Source: Ramlibacter lithotrophicus
Lineage (GTDB): Bacteria > Pseudomonadota > Gammaproteobacteria > Burkholderiales > Burkholderiaceae_C
Length of the DNA stretch: 64,000 nucleotides
Direction of reading: 5' to 3'
NCBI RefSeq assembly: GCF_012184415.1
Contig: NZ_VTOX01000012.1
Span: 1 to 64,000, forward strand
Shown one piece after another: positions 43,270 through 53,021 of this stretch; position 1 is the first letter of the stretch, and every line of letters begins with the position of its first letter. The notes under the pieces were generated by a model. That model saw only the letters and a list, made by a program, of their open reading frames with translations. It was not told the origin of the DNA and searched no databases. The position numbers were made by a program, and so were the translations under genes.

Positions 43270-44706
43270 TCAACCGCGCCGCACCATGGCAGCCAGTGCT
43301 TCCAGGAACTCGCGGTTCCAGGCGCGATAGACCACCAGGGTGACGGCGGCGCCTGCCGCGAGACCGGCGGCCAGCCTCGGGATCGTTCCGGGCACCGCCG
43401 AGGCTGCCAGAAAGCCCGCCAGCGCGGCAGCCGCGGCAGCCAGCGCCGGAACGATCAACTGCGCGTGGTACTGCCGGAAGCCGGCACCGCACAGCGGCCG
43501 CACCAGCAGCAGCCAGCCGGGCACCAGCAGCAGGCACTGCATGGCGAGCAGCGACCACGCCACGCCGGCAACGCCCCACGTGGCACCGACGGCGATGAAG
43601 GCCGGCAGCAGCACCAGCAGGCCCACGTTCCACCAGAACCCGCGCCGGACCCGGCCTCGCGCGAGCAGGAGCGAGCCGACCGGGTTGGCGGTGGACCGGA
43701 CCGCCGCGTACGCGGCCAGGATCTGGATCAGCGGGACCGCCGCCAGCCACTTCTCGCCGAACAGCAGCAGCGTGATCTCGCGGGCGAAGACGGCGATGGC
43801 CGCGTAGATCGGGAAATTGAGCGACGACAGGTGGTTGATCGTCTGCAGGTAGATGGCTCGCAGTCGCGCCAGGTCGTCCTGCACCTTGGCCATCACTGGC
43901 GTCGACACCCGCGTCACGATTGGGTTGACGATCTCGGCCGGCCGCATCACCAGCTGCCTGGCGACCGAATACAGGCCCAGCGCTTCCGTGCCCGCCAGGC
44001 GGCCGATCAGCAGGCTGTCCAGGTTGGCGTTGAAGAAATTGATGACCGCCTCGCCCATCTGCCAGGCGCCGAAGCTGAAGAAATGCCGCACTTCCGCCGG
44101 CCGGAAATGCAGCCGCGGGCGATGAATTCGCCGCCCGAATACGACGGTCAATGCGGTTTCGAGCGCCGCGGTGAGCACGGCCGAATAGACCAGAGAATAG
44201 ACGCCCGCGCCGGACCATGCCAATAGAACGGCCGCCACCAGCCCGCAAAACCTGCTGGCCATGCCGATGCGCGCGAGCAAATTGAAATGCAATTCCTTTT
44301 GGAGGAGCACGCCGAATTGCTGTCCGAACGGCTGCACCAGCAATGTCAGCGCGGCCACCATGATCACGGACGCCAGCTCGGGCTCGCGATAGAACGTCGC
44401 CAAGGGGCCCGCCAGCGCCACGACGACGCCGAAGACGACCAGCCCGGCGGCGACATTGACCCAATAGAGGGTGCTGAGTTGGGACTCGCTCACATCCTGG
44501 CGATGGATGATGCCGTTGCTGATGCCCATGTCGGCGAAGAACTGGGAGAAGCCCAGCACGACGGCAGCGATGGCCATCAGGCCGAAGGCCTGTGGCTGCA
44601 GCAGGCGCGCCAGCACCGCGATGAACACGATGCCGGAAACCACGTTGAAGAGGTTTTCGGCCGCGGTCCACCGGACCCCGCTGAGTGCCCGTTGGCGGAG
44701 GTTCAA
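43270..44706 (-). CDS. second polysaccharide flippase (WzxC-like)
   Basis: The 478-residue membrane protein has about 12-14 spans. Its N-terminus LRQRALSGVRWTAAENLFNV and ARLLQPQAFGLMAIA are typical of the WzxC/RfbX branch. PAEIVNPIVTRVSTPVMAKVQDDL is a frequent segment of that branch. It would flip the lipid-linked unit of the second glycan. The start appears to be TTG at 44706: it forms a TTGA overlap with the stop of the upstream methyltransferase gene, and no ATG or GTG gives a better N-terminus. No second polymerase gene accompanies it. Confidence 0.85.
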   Translation of the reverse strand: MNLRQRALSGVRWTAAENLFNVVSGIVFIAVLARLLQPQAFGLMAIAAVVLGFSQFFADMGISNGIIHRQDVSESQLSTLYWVNVAAGLVVFGVVVALAGPLATFYREPELASVIMVAALTLLVQPFGQQFGVLLQKELHFNLLARIGMASRFCGLVAAVLLAWSGAGVYSLVYSAVLTAALETALTVVFGRRIHRPRLHFRPAEVRHFFSFGAWQMGEAVINFFNANLDSLLIGRLAGTEALGLYSVARQLVMRPAEIVNPIVTRVSTPVMAKVQDDLARLRAIYLQTINHLSSLNFPIYAAIAVFAREITLLLFGEKWLAAVPLIQILAAYAAVRSTANPVGSLLLARGRVRRGFWWNVGLLVLLPAFIAVGATWGVAGVAWSLLAMQCLLLVPGWLLLVRPLCGAGFRQYHAQLIVPALAAAAAALAGFLAASAVPGTIPRLAAGLAAGAAVTLVVYRAWNREFLEALAAMVRRG

Positions 44707-45392
44707 TTTCTTCTTGCCGTCACGTAGTAGCCACAGGCCTCCAGGGCCCAGTCGTCGTCCAGCCGGTCGAGCAGGGGCGCCAGCTTCTGCCCGGCGAACC
44801 AGAACACCGAGAACACCGCCCGCAGCAGCAGCCGCACCGGGGCGGGTCCCCGGACGAGACGGCAGCTGAAGTAGTTCGCCTTCAGCGTCATGGTGGTGAA
44901 GAACCCGGCCTGGGGATGCACGGTGACGTCGACGAACCCGGCCGTCCTCAACAGGTGCTCCAGCGCGTACGGCGTGTAGCGGTAGAAGTCGTGGGGCGCT
45001 TCGTGCACCCACCACTGCCAGGGCACCTGCAGCACGATGGCCCCGCCCGGCCTCAGGATGCGGTGCGCCTCGGCGAGCATCCGCCCGGGTTCACGCAGGT
45101 GCTCCAGCACCGACAGCGACACGACGGTGTCGGCAACCCCGGATGCGACCGGCAAGGGCTCGTTGAGGTCCGCCACGATGTCGGCCTGGATCGGGTGCTG
45201 GCTGCCGGACCAGTCGACGGTGACGTACTTGTCGCTGTGCCGGGTGAAGAACTCGCGATATGGCGCCTCGCCGGCGCCGAGGTCGTAGAGCACCCCCTTG
45301 TACAGGGGAACGAATTGCTCGAGAAACCGGTCCCCGATGTCGTAGACCAGCCAGTTGTGCGCCTGTCGGTTGGCGTGGTGCCTGCTGATCAT
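44703..45392 (-). CDS. class I SAM-dependent methyltransferase
   Basis: The 229-residue product shows motif I VLYDLGAGEAPYREF (about residue 38-52), the acidic VTVDWSG, VSLSVLEHLREP, and RILRPGGAIVLQVPWQWW. Small methyltransferases of this kind in O-antigen loci methylate sugar hydroxyls or cap chains. The substrate is unknown. Its start overlaps the stop of the wecF-like gene (ATGA), and its stop overlaps the TTG of the flippase gene, so it belongs to the same minus-strand operon. Confidence 0.83.
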   Translation of the reverse strand: MISRHHANRQAHNWLVYDIGDRFLEQFVPLYKGVLYDLGAGEAPYREFFTRHSDKYVTVDWSGSQHPIQADIVADLNEPLPVASGVADTVVSLSVLEHLREPGRMLAEAHRILRPGGAIVLQVPWQWWVHEAPHDFYRYTPYALEHLLRTAGFVDVTVHPQAGFFTTMTLKANYFSCRLVRGPAPVRLLLRAVFSVFWFAGQKLAPLLDRLDDDWALEACGYYVTARRN

Positions 45393-46471
45393 GGGGACTC
45401 GAACAGCGAGCGCAGCTGTGCCCGCAAGACGTCGGCGGAAAACCGCTCGGCCACGATCTTCGTGTTGGCGCGGGCGGTGTCCTCGTCGAGCGGCACCGGG
45501 TCCAGCCCGGCGACGTCGAACACGGCCAGCTGCAGCCCCTGCAGGAACTCCCAGGTGCTGATGTCGCTGCGCAGGAACACCTTCTTGCCCAGCCCCAGCA
45601 AGGTGATGATGTTGCCCATGCCTTGCTGGCGGCGATGGTTGAAGACCGCCACGTCCATCTCGCGCAGCAGGCCCAGGTAGTCGTCCGGACGCATGAAGTC
45701 GGTCAGCGCCACGAACTTCTCGCCCAGGAGCCGGCGCCCTTCCTGCGCGATCGCGCGCCCGTACTCCAGGTCTCCGTACGACAGCGGCGCGAAGACCTTG
45801 ATGTCGGCGTCGCGGTGCGCGGCCAGTTTGCGCAGCACCTCGAGATGCTCGTTGGTGGGGTCGGCCGAATTGCCGACCAGGATGTTGATGGTGCCGCCAC
45901 TGCGCGGCGGCATGCCGGCGTGCCGGTACACGTTGCTCGTGTACATCAGGCACTCGCGGTAGCGGCCGCGCGCGCCGTACCACTCGCGGGCGCGCGCCAC
46001 GTCGCCTTCGATGTAGCTCACCAGGTGGCCCAGCCGCCTGATGACGAATTCGCGCAGGAACTCGTTCCTGCGCCAGGCCCACGTGCGAGGGGCCGACCGG
46101 TACCAGTACAGGTCGCCGCCCCAGATCATCCAGTAGCACCTGGCCAGCAGCCAGGGCTGGAGCGCAAGCAGCCGCACCGCGCGCTCGTCGAAGAGGCCGT
46201 GCAGGATGATCCTGTCGGCCCGGTTCGTCGCGCGCAGGAGTTCCAGCCGCAGCTGCCAGGGCGTCAGTCCGGCTTCCAGCAGCACGTTGGGCCGCTGGCG
46301 CAGCGGATAGCGCTGCGAGTCGCCGAGGCAGATGAACCGGTGGCGGTCGAAGTCGCCGCACTCCTGCTCCACGAAGTCGATGAACGGCGCGATGAACTTG
46401 TCGAGGGTGACGATGTGCAGGATGGGCCGCGTGCCGATGCTCGCCGCCGCCGTGCCGAGCGCGCTGCTCAT
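45389..46471 (-). CDS. wecF: TDP-Fuc4NAc:lipid-linked sugar Fuc4NAc transferase (GT56)
   Basis: The 360-residue enzyme matches WecF. ILHGLFDERAVRLL, YWMIWGGDLYWY, INILVGNSADPTNEHLEVL and FNHRRQQGMGNIITLLGLGK correspond to conserved blocks of the E. coli protein. It would add Fuc4NAc to a lipid-linked acceptor, as in enterobacterial common antigen. Here the donor sugar could come from WecE at 42103. Finding it outside the ECA gene set suggests an O-antigen-type use. The ATG at 46471 overlaps the upstream stop; an ATG two codons earlier is possible. Confidence 0.9.
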   Translation of the reverse strand: MSSALGTAAASIGTRPILHIVTLDKFIAPFIDFVEQECGDFDRHRFICLGDSQRYPLRQRPNVLLEAGLTPWQLRLELLRATNRADRIILHGLFDERAVRLLALQPWLLARCYWMIWGGDLYWYRSAPRTWAWRRNEFLREFVIRRLGHLVSYIEGDVARAREWYGARGRYRECLMYTSNVYRHAGMPPRSGGTINILVGNSADPTNEHLEVLRKLAAHRDADIKVFAPLSYGDLEYGRAIAQEGRRLLGEKFVALTDFMRPDDYLGLLREMDVAVFNHRRQQGMGNIITLLGLGKKVFLRSDISTWEFLQGLQLAVFDVAGLDPVPLDEDTARANTKIVAERFSADVLRAQLRSLFESP

Positions 46472-47682
46472 CGCCATGCGGCCCTGCGGCGCCGGAAGTC
46501 CTCGACGATCGCCCGCAGCGTCGCAAGACGATCCTCGTCGCTGTGCCGTGCCAGCTTCGCGTGCCCGGCTGCAACCAGGCGCGCCCGCAATCCCGGGCTG
46601 GCCATGAGGTCGGCCAGGTGGCGCGCCATGGAATCGGGACGGCGCAGATCCATCAGCAACGCCGCATCGCCGACCTGCTCGCGCAGGCCCGGCTTGTCCG
46701 GATAGAGCACGGGTACCGAGTTGGCGAAGGCCTCCAGCGGTGGCAGGTTGGTCGGCCCGAAATACGTCGGCATCACCAGCGCCACCGACTGCCGGTAGAA
46801 ATACGGCATCTGCCCGTCGGGAACGAAGCCCGCGAACCTGACCCGGTCGGCAAGACCCAGTTTTTCGGCTTTGGCCTTCACGAACGCCAGGTTGCCCTTG
46901 TCGCCGCCCGAAAAGACGGCGCCCAGCCGGTGGCCGTGCAGTTGCTCCAGGCGCTGCAGGCCCTCCAGCAGGTACACGTGGTTCTTGTGCGGCCAGAACT
47001 GGGCCGGATAGAACACGTAGTCGCCGGCCAGGCCGTACCGCTCCTTCACGTCGAAAAAGCCTGCCTGGTAGGCCTCGTCGGAGATGTCCTGCGCCGCCGC
47101 CGGCGAGAACGGCATCACGTGGGTCCGCCAGGCGTCGACGCCGTAACGGCGCACCACGTTGTAGCGGCCCGCCTCCGAATCGACCAGCACGGCCGTCGCC
47201 CTGGGCAGGATGCTGTGGTACACCGACTCGCGCTGCTCGAACTCGCGGCCGCGCCGCACTTCGGGAAACTCCGGTTCGTCGCGGTGGCACAGGTCCCACA
47301 CCGTGGTGATGTAGTTCAGCGTGTCGAGATGCCGCGCCAGCAGCGACGGCGAAAGGAAGTAGACCAGGTCGATGCCGCGCCGGGACAACTGCGCTTCCAG
47401 CGCCGCACCGCCGGCCAGCGTTCGGCAGGGTCCATGCAGGTTGGGCCATTCGTGTTCGATCCTGGCCAGCACGCGAGCGGCTGCCGACACGCGCAGGTGC
47501 GAGGCGCGAATGCCGTGCCGCTCGAGCGCCGCCAGGTTGCCTTCGTGCAAGGTGAGGAACACCGGTTCCGCCAGGTCCCTGGGGAGCCGCATGACCAGGC
47601 GCGCCGCATTCACCGACTGCTGGTAGCCGCCGCCCTGGTGGATCTCCTGCTCGAGGACGACGGCCAGGCGGACCGGACGCAT
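46468..47682 (-). CDS. glycosyltransferase, GT4
   Basis: The 404-residue GT-B enzyme has EQEIHQGGGYQQSVNAARL at the start and YVFYPAQFWPHKNHVYLLEG mid-protein. It also has VALVMPTYFGPTNLPPLEAF near residue 310, the donor-binding region of GT4 family members that act on O-antigens. The sugar is unknown; candidates from this cluster are perosamine, fucose and mannose. It starts 14 bases after the perosamine-synthase-like gene. The long open frame upstream of 47682 is a shadow of that gene. Confidence 0.87.
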   Translation of the reverse strand: MRPVRLAVVLEQEIHQGGGYQQSVNAARLVMRLPRDLAEPVFLTLHEGNLAALERHGIRASHLRVSAAARVLARIEHEWPNLHGPCRTLAGGAALEAQLSRRGIDLVYFLSPSLLARHLDTLNYITTVWDLCHRDEPEFPEVRRGREFEQRESVYHSILPRATAVLVDSEAGRYNVVRRYGVDAWRTHVMPFSPAAAQDISDEAYQAGFFDVKERYGLAGDYVFYPAQFWPHKNHVYLLEGLQRLEQLHGHRLGAVFSGGDKGNLAFVKAKAEKLGLADRVRFAGFVPDGQMPYFYRQSVALVMPTYFGPTNLPPLEAFANSVPVLYPDKPGLREQVGDAALLMDLRRPDSMARHLADLMASPGLRARLVAAGHAKLARHSDEDRLATLRAIVEDFRRRRAAWR

Positions 47683-47696
47683 GACGGGCGCGCCGC

Positions 47697-48818
47697 TCAC
47701 GGCCGCAGCACCTGGTGCAGGATGCCGGCCACCACGCCGATGCTGTCGTCCGACAGCGCCATGCCGCTCGGCACGTAGAACCCCTGCCGGTACATGCGCT
47801 CGGCCGCCGGATGGCGCTCGCCCTCGAAGAGCCCGCGCTTGCGCAGCACGGGCTGCTGGTGCATGGGGCAGAAGAACGGGCGCGTTCCCACGCCGCGGTC
47901 GGCCAGGCGCTTCATCGCCGTCTCGGCGTCCAGCCCCGTCGATTCGTCGAGGACCAGGCCGTAGACCCAGTAGATGTTGTCGGCGTAGGCGGTGTGGGTC
48001 AGCGGCAGTTGCACGCCGGGCAGGCCGGCCAGCAGACGGGTGTAGAGCGCGCCCATGCGGCGCTTGCGGGCCACGAACTCGTCGAGCCGTTCGAGCTGGG
48101 CCAGGCCGAGCGCCGCCTGCAGGTTGGTCATGCGCAGGTTCCAGCCCAGGCGCTCGTGCACGAAGCGCTTGTGCGGCTGGAAGCAGAGGTTGCGCAGGCC
48201 GCGGCAGGTCTCGGCGAGTTCGTCGTCGTCGGTGACGATCATCCCGCCTTCGCCGGTGGTGACGTGCTTGTTGGGATAGAAGCTGAAGGTGCTCAGGTCG
48301 CCGAAGCTGCCGCACGGCCGGCCGCGGTACGTCTGGCCGTGCATCTCGGCGGCGTCCTCGATCACCTTGAGGCCGTGCCGCCGGGCGACGTCCAGCACCG
48401 GGTCCACGTCCACCGGCAGGCCGTAGATGTGGACGATCATGATGGCCTTGGTGCGCGGCGTGATCTTCGCCTCGACCTGGGCGGCGTCCATGTTCCAGGT
48501 GGCCGGGTCGCTGTCCACCAGCACCGGCGTGGCGCCGTTGCGCACGACCTGGTTGACGCAGGAGATGATGGTGAAGGCCGGCATGATCACTTCGTCGCCC
48601 GGCCCTATGTCCAATGCCTCCACGGCGGCGTCCAGCGCGCCCGTGCCGTTGGACACGGCGATGCCGTGCTTGCGGCCGACCCGGGCGGCGAACTTCTGCT
48701 CGAACTCCTTCACGAACGGGCCTTCGGAGGAGATCCAGCCGCTCGCTATGCATTCCAGCAGGTACTTCTTCTCGTTGCCGTCCAGCAAGGGCTCGTTGAC
48801 GGGAATGAAGCCGGCCAT
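47697..48818 (-). CDS. GDP-perosamine synthase-like 4-aminotransferase (DegT family)
   Basis: The 373-residue PLP enzyme has IPVNEPLLDGNEKKYLLEC, SNGTGALDAAVEALDIGPGD, IVHIYGLPVDVDPVLD and the catalytic lysine in FSFYPNKHVTTGEGGM. This resembles RfbE/Per, which aminates GDP-4-keto-6-deoxymannose to GDP-perosamine. The substrate would be supplied by Gmd, encoded in the same operon. Other 4-keto-sugar aminotransferases look similar, so the GDP-perosamine assignment rests mainly on the neighbours. Three bases separate its start from the next gene's stop. Confidence 0.82.
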   Translation of the reverse strand: MAGFIPVNEPLLDGNEKKYLLECIASGWISSEGPFVKEFEQKFAARVGRKHGIAVSNGTGALDAAVEALDIGPGDEVIMPAFTIISCVNQVVRNGATPVLVDSDPATWNMDAAQVEAKITPRTKAIMIVHIYGLPVDVDPVLDVARRHGLKVIEDAAEMHGQTYRGRPCGSFGDLSTFSFYPNKHVTTGEGGMIVTDDDELAETCRGLRNLCFQPHKRFVHERLGWNLRMTNLQAALGLAQLERLDEFVARKRRMGALYTRLLAGLPGVQLPLTHTAYADNIYWVYGLVLDESTGLDAETAMKRLADRGVGTRPFFCPMHQQPVLRKRGLFEGERHPAAERMYRQGFYVPSGMALSDDSIGVVAGILHQVLRP

Positions 48819-48821
48819 GTC

Positions 48822-49583
48822 TCAGTTCTTTCTCAGGACGACGCAGACGCCCCAGGTGTCCTCGCCGGGCGGACGGCCGGTGAGGAACTCCTCGGCGGCG
48901 ATGCGGCGGAAGCCGCTCGCCGCGGCCAGGAGGTCGATCTCGGGCAGCGAGAAGTGGCGCATGGCGTGGACCTCGGTCAACGTCTGCACGGCGCCGCTGG
49001 CGCGGTCGCGGGCGTAGATGGTGTAGTGCACGTCGACCCGGTTCGCATCGGGGTACGTCGCGGGCTCGGCGATCCGCGTGATCTCCACGTGTTCGTCGGC
49101 CATGCGCTTGACCCGCACCGACGGACGCTGCGCGTACACGGCGGGCGAATACCAGAAGTCGAACACGAACAGGCCGCCGCCCGGCACGTGCTCGCCGGCG
49201 CGGGCGAACACGGACTGCACGTCCTCGTTGCCGGTCTGGTAACTGACGACATGGAACAGCGACAGCACCGCGTCGTACGTGCGGTGCATCCGCGTCGTGC
49301 GGATGTCGCCCACCTGGCAGGTGAACCCCTCGCCCTGGACCGCCTGCGCCACCATCGCTTCGCTGCGTTCGATGCCATGCACACGGTATCCCTGCTGCGC
49401 CAGGAGCCGTCCGTGCTTGCCGGTGCCGCAGCCCAGCTCCAGCAGGTCGCCCGCACCGCGGCCATGGCGCCCGAGCAGGCCATGGACGTACGCGGCCTCG
49501 CCGGCATAGTCCTTGTCGCGGTACAGCAGGTTGTAATAGCGGCTGTAGGCGTCGAAGACGGCGGGGGCGCTGGTCATGGGCAT
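48822..49583 (-). CDS. class I SAM-dependent methyltransferase
   Basis: The 253-residue product begins FDAYSRYYNLLYRDKDYAGE and has motif I LLELGCGTGKHGRLLA near residue 48. It then has GDIRTTRMHRTYDAVLSLFH and VPGGGLFVFDFWYS. This subgroup sits beside aminotransferases and cupins in sugar loci and may methylate an amino or hydroxyl group of a deoxysugar. The ATG at 49583 overlaps the cupin stop (TGATG); a second ATG two codons on is equally possible. Confidence 0.82.
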   Translation of the reverse strand: MPMTSAPAVFDAYSRYYNLLYRDKDYAGEAAYVHGLLGRHGRGAGDLLELGCGTGKHGRLLAQQGYRVHGIERSEAMVAQAVQGEGFTCQVGDIRTTRMHRTYDAVLSLFHVVSYQTGNEDVQSVFARAGEHVPGGGLFVFDFWYSPAVYAQRPSVRVKRMADEHVEITRIAEPATYPDANRVDVHYTIYARDRASGAVQTLTEVHAMRHFSLPEIDLLAAASGFRRIAAEEFLTGRPPGEDTWGVCVVLRKN

Positions 49584-50014
49584 CAGTCCTTCAGCACCAC
49601 CTGGCCGGGCGGCACGGGCTCGAACCGGGTCTTGTCGGCATCGCCCGCGTAGGGACCTTGCTTGACCTCGATGATCTCGCTGGGCTCGAGCATCTCGAAG
49701 CCGTGGCCGCCGAAGGCCAGCAGGATCACGTCGCCCGCAGCCAGCACCCGGCTTTCCAGGTAGCGCTGGCCCTCGTCGTAGAAATCCACCCGCACCCGGC
49801 CCGACCTGATGAACAGCACCTCCTTGGTGAACTGCACGTCGCGCGGCACCGGGTTGTGCACGTGCGGCGGGATGACGTAGCCGGCCGGGCGGTTCATGTA
49901 CGCGAGTTGCTGCGAGAAGTCGGGGGGCGTGAAGAACTGGATGCCTTCGCCAGCGTAGCTCGCCCTCAGGATCAGGGCCAGGTCCCGGCCTTCGCACTTG
50001 ACTGCGTCGATCAT
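49583..50014 (-). CDS. cupin-domain protein, sugar-modification related
   Basis: The 143-residue single-domain cupin shows YVIPPHVHNPVPRDVQFTKE and VLFIRSGRVRVDFYD (metal-site and strand motifs), then GDVILLAFGGHGFEML. Related small cupins in O-antigen loci are either isomerases or of unknown function (WbuC-like). It lies between a GT2 gene, which it overlaps by 4 bases, and a methyltransferase gene. Role inferred from context only. Confidence 0.72.
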   Translation of the reverse strand: MIDAVKCEGRDLALILRASYAGEGIQFFTPPDFSQQLAYMNRPAGYVIPPHVHNPVPRDVQFTKEVLFIRSGRVRVDFYDEGQRYLESRVLAAGDVILLAFGGHGFEMLEPSEIIEVKQGPYAGDADKTRFEPVPPGQVVLKD

Positions 50015-50928
50015 CTCGTGGCTCCAAGAGGGATCGCCGCCGCGACCTTGAGCAGCGTGCCCGCGCGGCGCGGCGACTTGTGCCGGCGAACCAGCGCCGA
50101 CGTGAGGGATCGCGCCAGCGCCGGCAACTCGCTCGCGGCGAGGCGCTCGGCCTGGTCGAACGCGCCGAACGCCAGCGCCCTGGCCACCAGGCCGGCCACG
50201 GCCATGCGCCAGGCCACCGGCCCGTGGGCGTCGATGATCGCCGCGCGGTGCTTGCGCATCACGTATTCATGGCCGGCGAGGTCGCGCGCCGGGTCCTTGC
50301 TGATCGACTCGTCGTTGTGCGCCACCCATTCGAACAGGCATTCGTCCAGGTGCAGGAAGCCGCAGCGCTCGGAAAGCCGGATGGCCGTGTCCCACTCCTG
50401 GTACGAAGGGCAGTCCTCGTCAAGCAGGCCGATGTCGTCGAGGGCCCGCTTGCTCACCAGCATCGTCGGGAACATCGGGCCGCTGCGCAGCAGCAGCTTG
50501 CGATGGCAGTTGCCGTGAAAGCCCCACTCGATGAGGGGGGCCGAGCGCGTTCCATCGGTGAAGACGATGCGTCCGTTGGTGATGACCACCAGGCGGTCGG
50601 ACGACCCGTTGGCCTTCAGCGCCCCCACCTGCTTTTCGAGCTTGGTCGGCAGCCACCGGTCGTCGGAGTCCTGGAACGCGATCCAGTCGCAGCGCGCCGA
50701 ACGGATGCCGTGGTTCCTGGCGGCCTGCGCGCCACGGCCTTCGGGCAGCCGCTCGTAGCGCACGCCATGTTTCGCGTACGACTCGACGACGGCGCGCGTG
50801 CCGTCGGTGGAGCGGTCGTCGACGACGATGATTTCCCGGGGCGGCAGCGTCTGCGAAATCACAGACTCCAGGCAATACGGCAGCTTCGTCTCCCGGTTCC
50901 TGGCCGGAATGACCACCGAGATGTCCAT
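50011..50928 (-). CDS. glycosyltransferase family 2
   Basis: The 305-residue GT-A enzyme has SVVIPARNRETKLPYCLESV at the N-terminus, IIVVDDRSTDGTRAVVESY, the nucleotide/metal motif WIAFQDSDDRW near residue 85-95, and YQEWDTAIRLSERCGFLHLD. It is a typical inverting transferase of O-antigen clusters. The donor is unknown. It lies 8 bases after gmd and overlaps the cupin gene. The ATG at 50928 begins at the canonical first beta strand, so the longer open frame is not used. Confidence 0.88.
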   Translation of the reverse strand: MDISVVIPARNRETKLPYCLESVISQTLPPREIIVVDDRSTDGTRAVVESYAKHGVRYERLPEGRGAQAARNHGIRSARCDWIAFQDSDDRWLPTKLEKQVGALKANGSSDRLVVITNGRIVFTDGTRSAPLIEWGFHGNCHRKLLLRSGPMFPTMLVSKRALDDIGLLDEDCPSYQEWDTAIRLSERCGFLHLDECLFEWVAHNDESISKDPARDLAGHEYVMRKHRAAIIDAHGPVAWRMAVAGLVARALAFGAFDQAERLAASELPALARSLTSALVRRHKSPRRAGTLLKVAAAIPLGATR

Positions 50929-50936
50929 CGTCGCGC

Positions 50937-52031
50937 TCACTCGTTGTAGTCCATCGGCTGGTAGCCGTGTCTCTTGATCAGCTCGTCGCGCTCGGCCGAC
51001 CGCAGGTCTTCGCGCGCCATCTCGGCCACCAATTCCGCGAACGAGATCTTCGGCACCCACCCGAGCTTGTCCTTCGCCTTGCTGGCATCGCCAAGCAAGG
51101 TCTCCACTTCGGTCGGACGGAAGTAGCGCGGGTCGACCTCGACGATGCAGCGGCCGGCCGCGTCGTAGCCCTTTTCGGCCACGCCGGTGCCCTTCCAGGT
51201 GATGGACATCCCGAACTCGCGGGCGGCGGCATCGACGAAATCGCGGACGCTGTATTGCACGCCGGTGGCGACCACGAAGTCCTCGGGCTGCTCCTGCTGC
51301 AGCATCAGCCACATCATCTCGACGTAGTCCCTGGCGTGGCCCCAGTCCCGCCTGGCGTCCAGGTTGCCGAGGTAGAGGCAGTCCTGCAGCCCCAGCTTGA
51401 TCCGCGCGAGGGCCCGGGTGATCTTGCGGGTGACGAAGGTCTCGCCGCGCACCGGGCTCTCGTGGTTGAACAGGATGCCGTTGCAGGCGTAGATGCCGTA
51501 CGCCTCGCGGTAGTTGACGGTGATCCAGTACGCGTACAGCTTGGCGACGGCGTACGGGCTGCGCGGGTAGAACGGGGTGGTCTCCTTCTGCGGGCTCTCC
51601 TGCACCAGCCCGTACAGCTCGCTGGTAGAGGCCTGGTAGAAGCGCGTCGATTTCTCCATGCCCAGGATCCGGATGGCCTCCAGGATGCGCAGCGCGCCCA
51701 GCGCGTCCGAATTGGCGGTGTATTCCGGCTCCTCGAAGCTGACGGCCACGTGGCTTTGCGCCGCCAGGTTGTAGATCTCGGCCGGCCGCGCCTGCTGGAT
51801 GATGCGTGTCAGGCTGGAACTGTCGGTGAGGTCGCCGTGGTGCAGGAAGAAGCGCACGTCCTTCTCGTGCCGGTCCTGGTACAGGTGGTCGATGCGGTCG
51901 GTGTTGAACAGGCTGGTGCGGCGCTTGAGGCCGTGGACGACGTAGCCCTTGCCCAGCAGGAACTCCGCCAGGTACGCGCCGTCCTGCCCGGTGATGCCCG
52001 TGATCAGGGCTACTTTTTCGCGTGCGGTCAT
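50937..52031 (-). CDS. gmd: GDP-mannose 4,6-dehydratase
   Basis: The 364-residue SDR enzyme has [61 protein letters not shown] and [10 protein letters not shown], all diagnostic of Gmd. It converts GDP-D-mannose to GDP-4-keto-6-deoxymannose. The product is used by Fcl (next gene, GDP-L-fucose) and probably by the perosamine-synthase-like aminotransferase at 47697. The start overlaps the fcl stop (ATGA). Confidence 0.96.
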   Translation of the reverse strand: MTAREKVALITGITGQDGAYLAEFLLGKGYVVHGLKRRTSLFNTDRIDHLYQDRHEKDVRFFLHHGDLTDSSSLTRIIQQARPAEIYNLAAQSHVAVSFEEPEYTANSDALGALRILEAIRILGMEKSTRFYQASTSELYGLVQESPQKETTPFYPRSPYAVAKLYAYWITVNYREAYGIYACNGILFNHESPVRGETFVTRKITRALARIKLGLQDCLYLGNLDARRDWGHARDYVEMMWLMLQQEQPEDFVVATGVQYSVRDFVDAAAREFGMSITWKGTGVAEKGYDAAGRCIVEVDPRYFRPTEVETLLGDASKAKDKLGWVPKISFAELVAEMAREDLRSAERDELIKRHGYQPMDYNE

Positions 52032-53008
52032 GTCTGTGTTCCGGTGGATGCCTGCGCGGCCGCCGCCTGCAGGAAGGCGGCATAGGTCTGCCGCAGGCCT
52101 TGCTCCAGGCCGATCGTCGGCCGCCAGCCCAGCGCCGCGATGCGGGAACTGTCCATCAGCTTGCGCGGGGTGCCGTCCGGCCTGGTCGCGTCGAAAACGA
52201 TCTCGCCGGCGTAGCCGACGGTTCGCGCCACCAGCGCGGCCAGGTCGCGGATGGAAATTTCGGCGCCGCTGCCGACGTTGACGTGGCCCAGCATCGGTTG
52301 CGTGTGCCTCTGGTAAGTGCCCCGGTCCAGGTCCATCACGTGCAGGCAGGCGGCCGCCAGGTCGTCGACGTGCAGGAACTCGCGCAGCGGCGTGCCGGTG
52401 CCCCAGACCGTCACGGCGGGCCGCGCGTTTGCCTTGGCCTCGTGGAAGCGGCGGATCAGGGCCGGGATCACGTGCGAGTTCTCGGGGTGGTAGTTGTCGC
52501 CGGGACCGTACAGGTTGGTAGGCATCACGCTGCGGTAGTCGACACCGTATTGCCGGTTGTAGCTCTCGCACAGCTTGATGCCGGCGATCTTGGCGATGGC
52601 GTACGGCTCGTTGGTGGGCTCCAGCGGCCCGGTGAGCAGCGCGTCCTCGCGCATCGGTTGCGGGGCCAGCCGCGGATAGATGCAGCTCGATCCGAGAAAG
52701 AGCAGCTTGCCGACGCCGGCGCGGAAGGCCGCGTCGATCACGTTGGCCTCGATCATGAGGTTGCGATAGATGAAGTCGGCCGGAAAAGTGTCGTTGGCAT
52801 GGATGCCGCCTACCTTCGCCGCGGCCAGGACCACCCGGGTCGGACGCTCGGCGGCAAAAAAGGCGCGGACGGCGGCCTGGTCGACCAGGTCCAGTTGGGC
52901 ATGGGTGCGCGTGACGAGGTTCCCGGTCCCGCGCGCCGCCAAGGCGCGCACGATCGCCGAGCCCACCATCCCGAGGTGGCCCGCCACGTAGACCTTGTCC
53001 TGGGTCAT
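52028..53008 (-). CDS. fcl: GDP-L-fucose synthase
   Basis: The 326-residue epimerase/reductase has [55 protein letters not shown] and [11 protein letters not shown] (Ser, Tyr, Lys). [20 protein letters not shown] is also typical of Fcl. It turns the Gmd product into GDP-L-fucose, so L-fucose (or its reduced relative) is expected in the second glycan. It lies 13 bases after manC and overlaps gmd. Confidence 0.95.
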   Translation of the reverse strand: MTQDKVYVAGHLGMVGSAIVRALAARGTGNLVTRTHAQLDLVDQAAVRAFFAAERPTRVVLAAAKVGGIHANDTFPADFIYRNLMIEANVIDAAFRAGVGKLLFLGSSCIYPRLAPQPMREDALLTGPLEPTNEPYAIAKIAGIKLCESYNRQYGVDYRSVMPTNLYGPGDNYHPENSHVIPALIRRFHEAKANARPAVTVWGTGTPLREFLHVDDLAAACLHVMDLDRGTYQRHTQPMLGHVNVGSGAEISIRDLAALVARTVGYAGEIVFDATRPDGTPRKLMDSSRIAALGWRPTIGLEQGLRQTYAAFLQAAAAQASTGTQT

Positions 53009-53021
53009 GGCCGCGGCAGCC

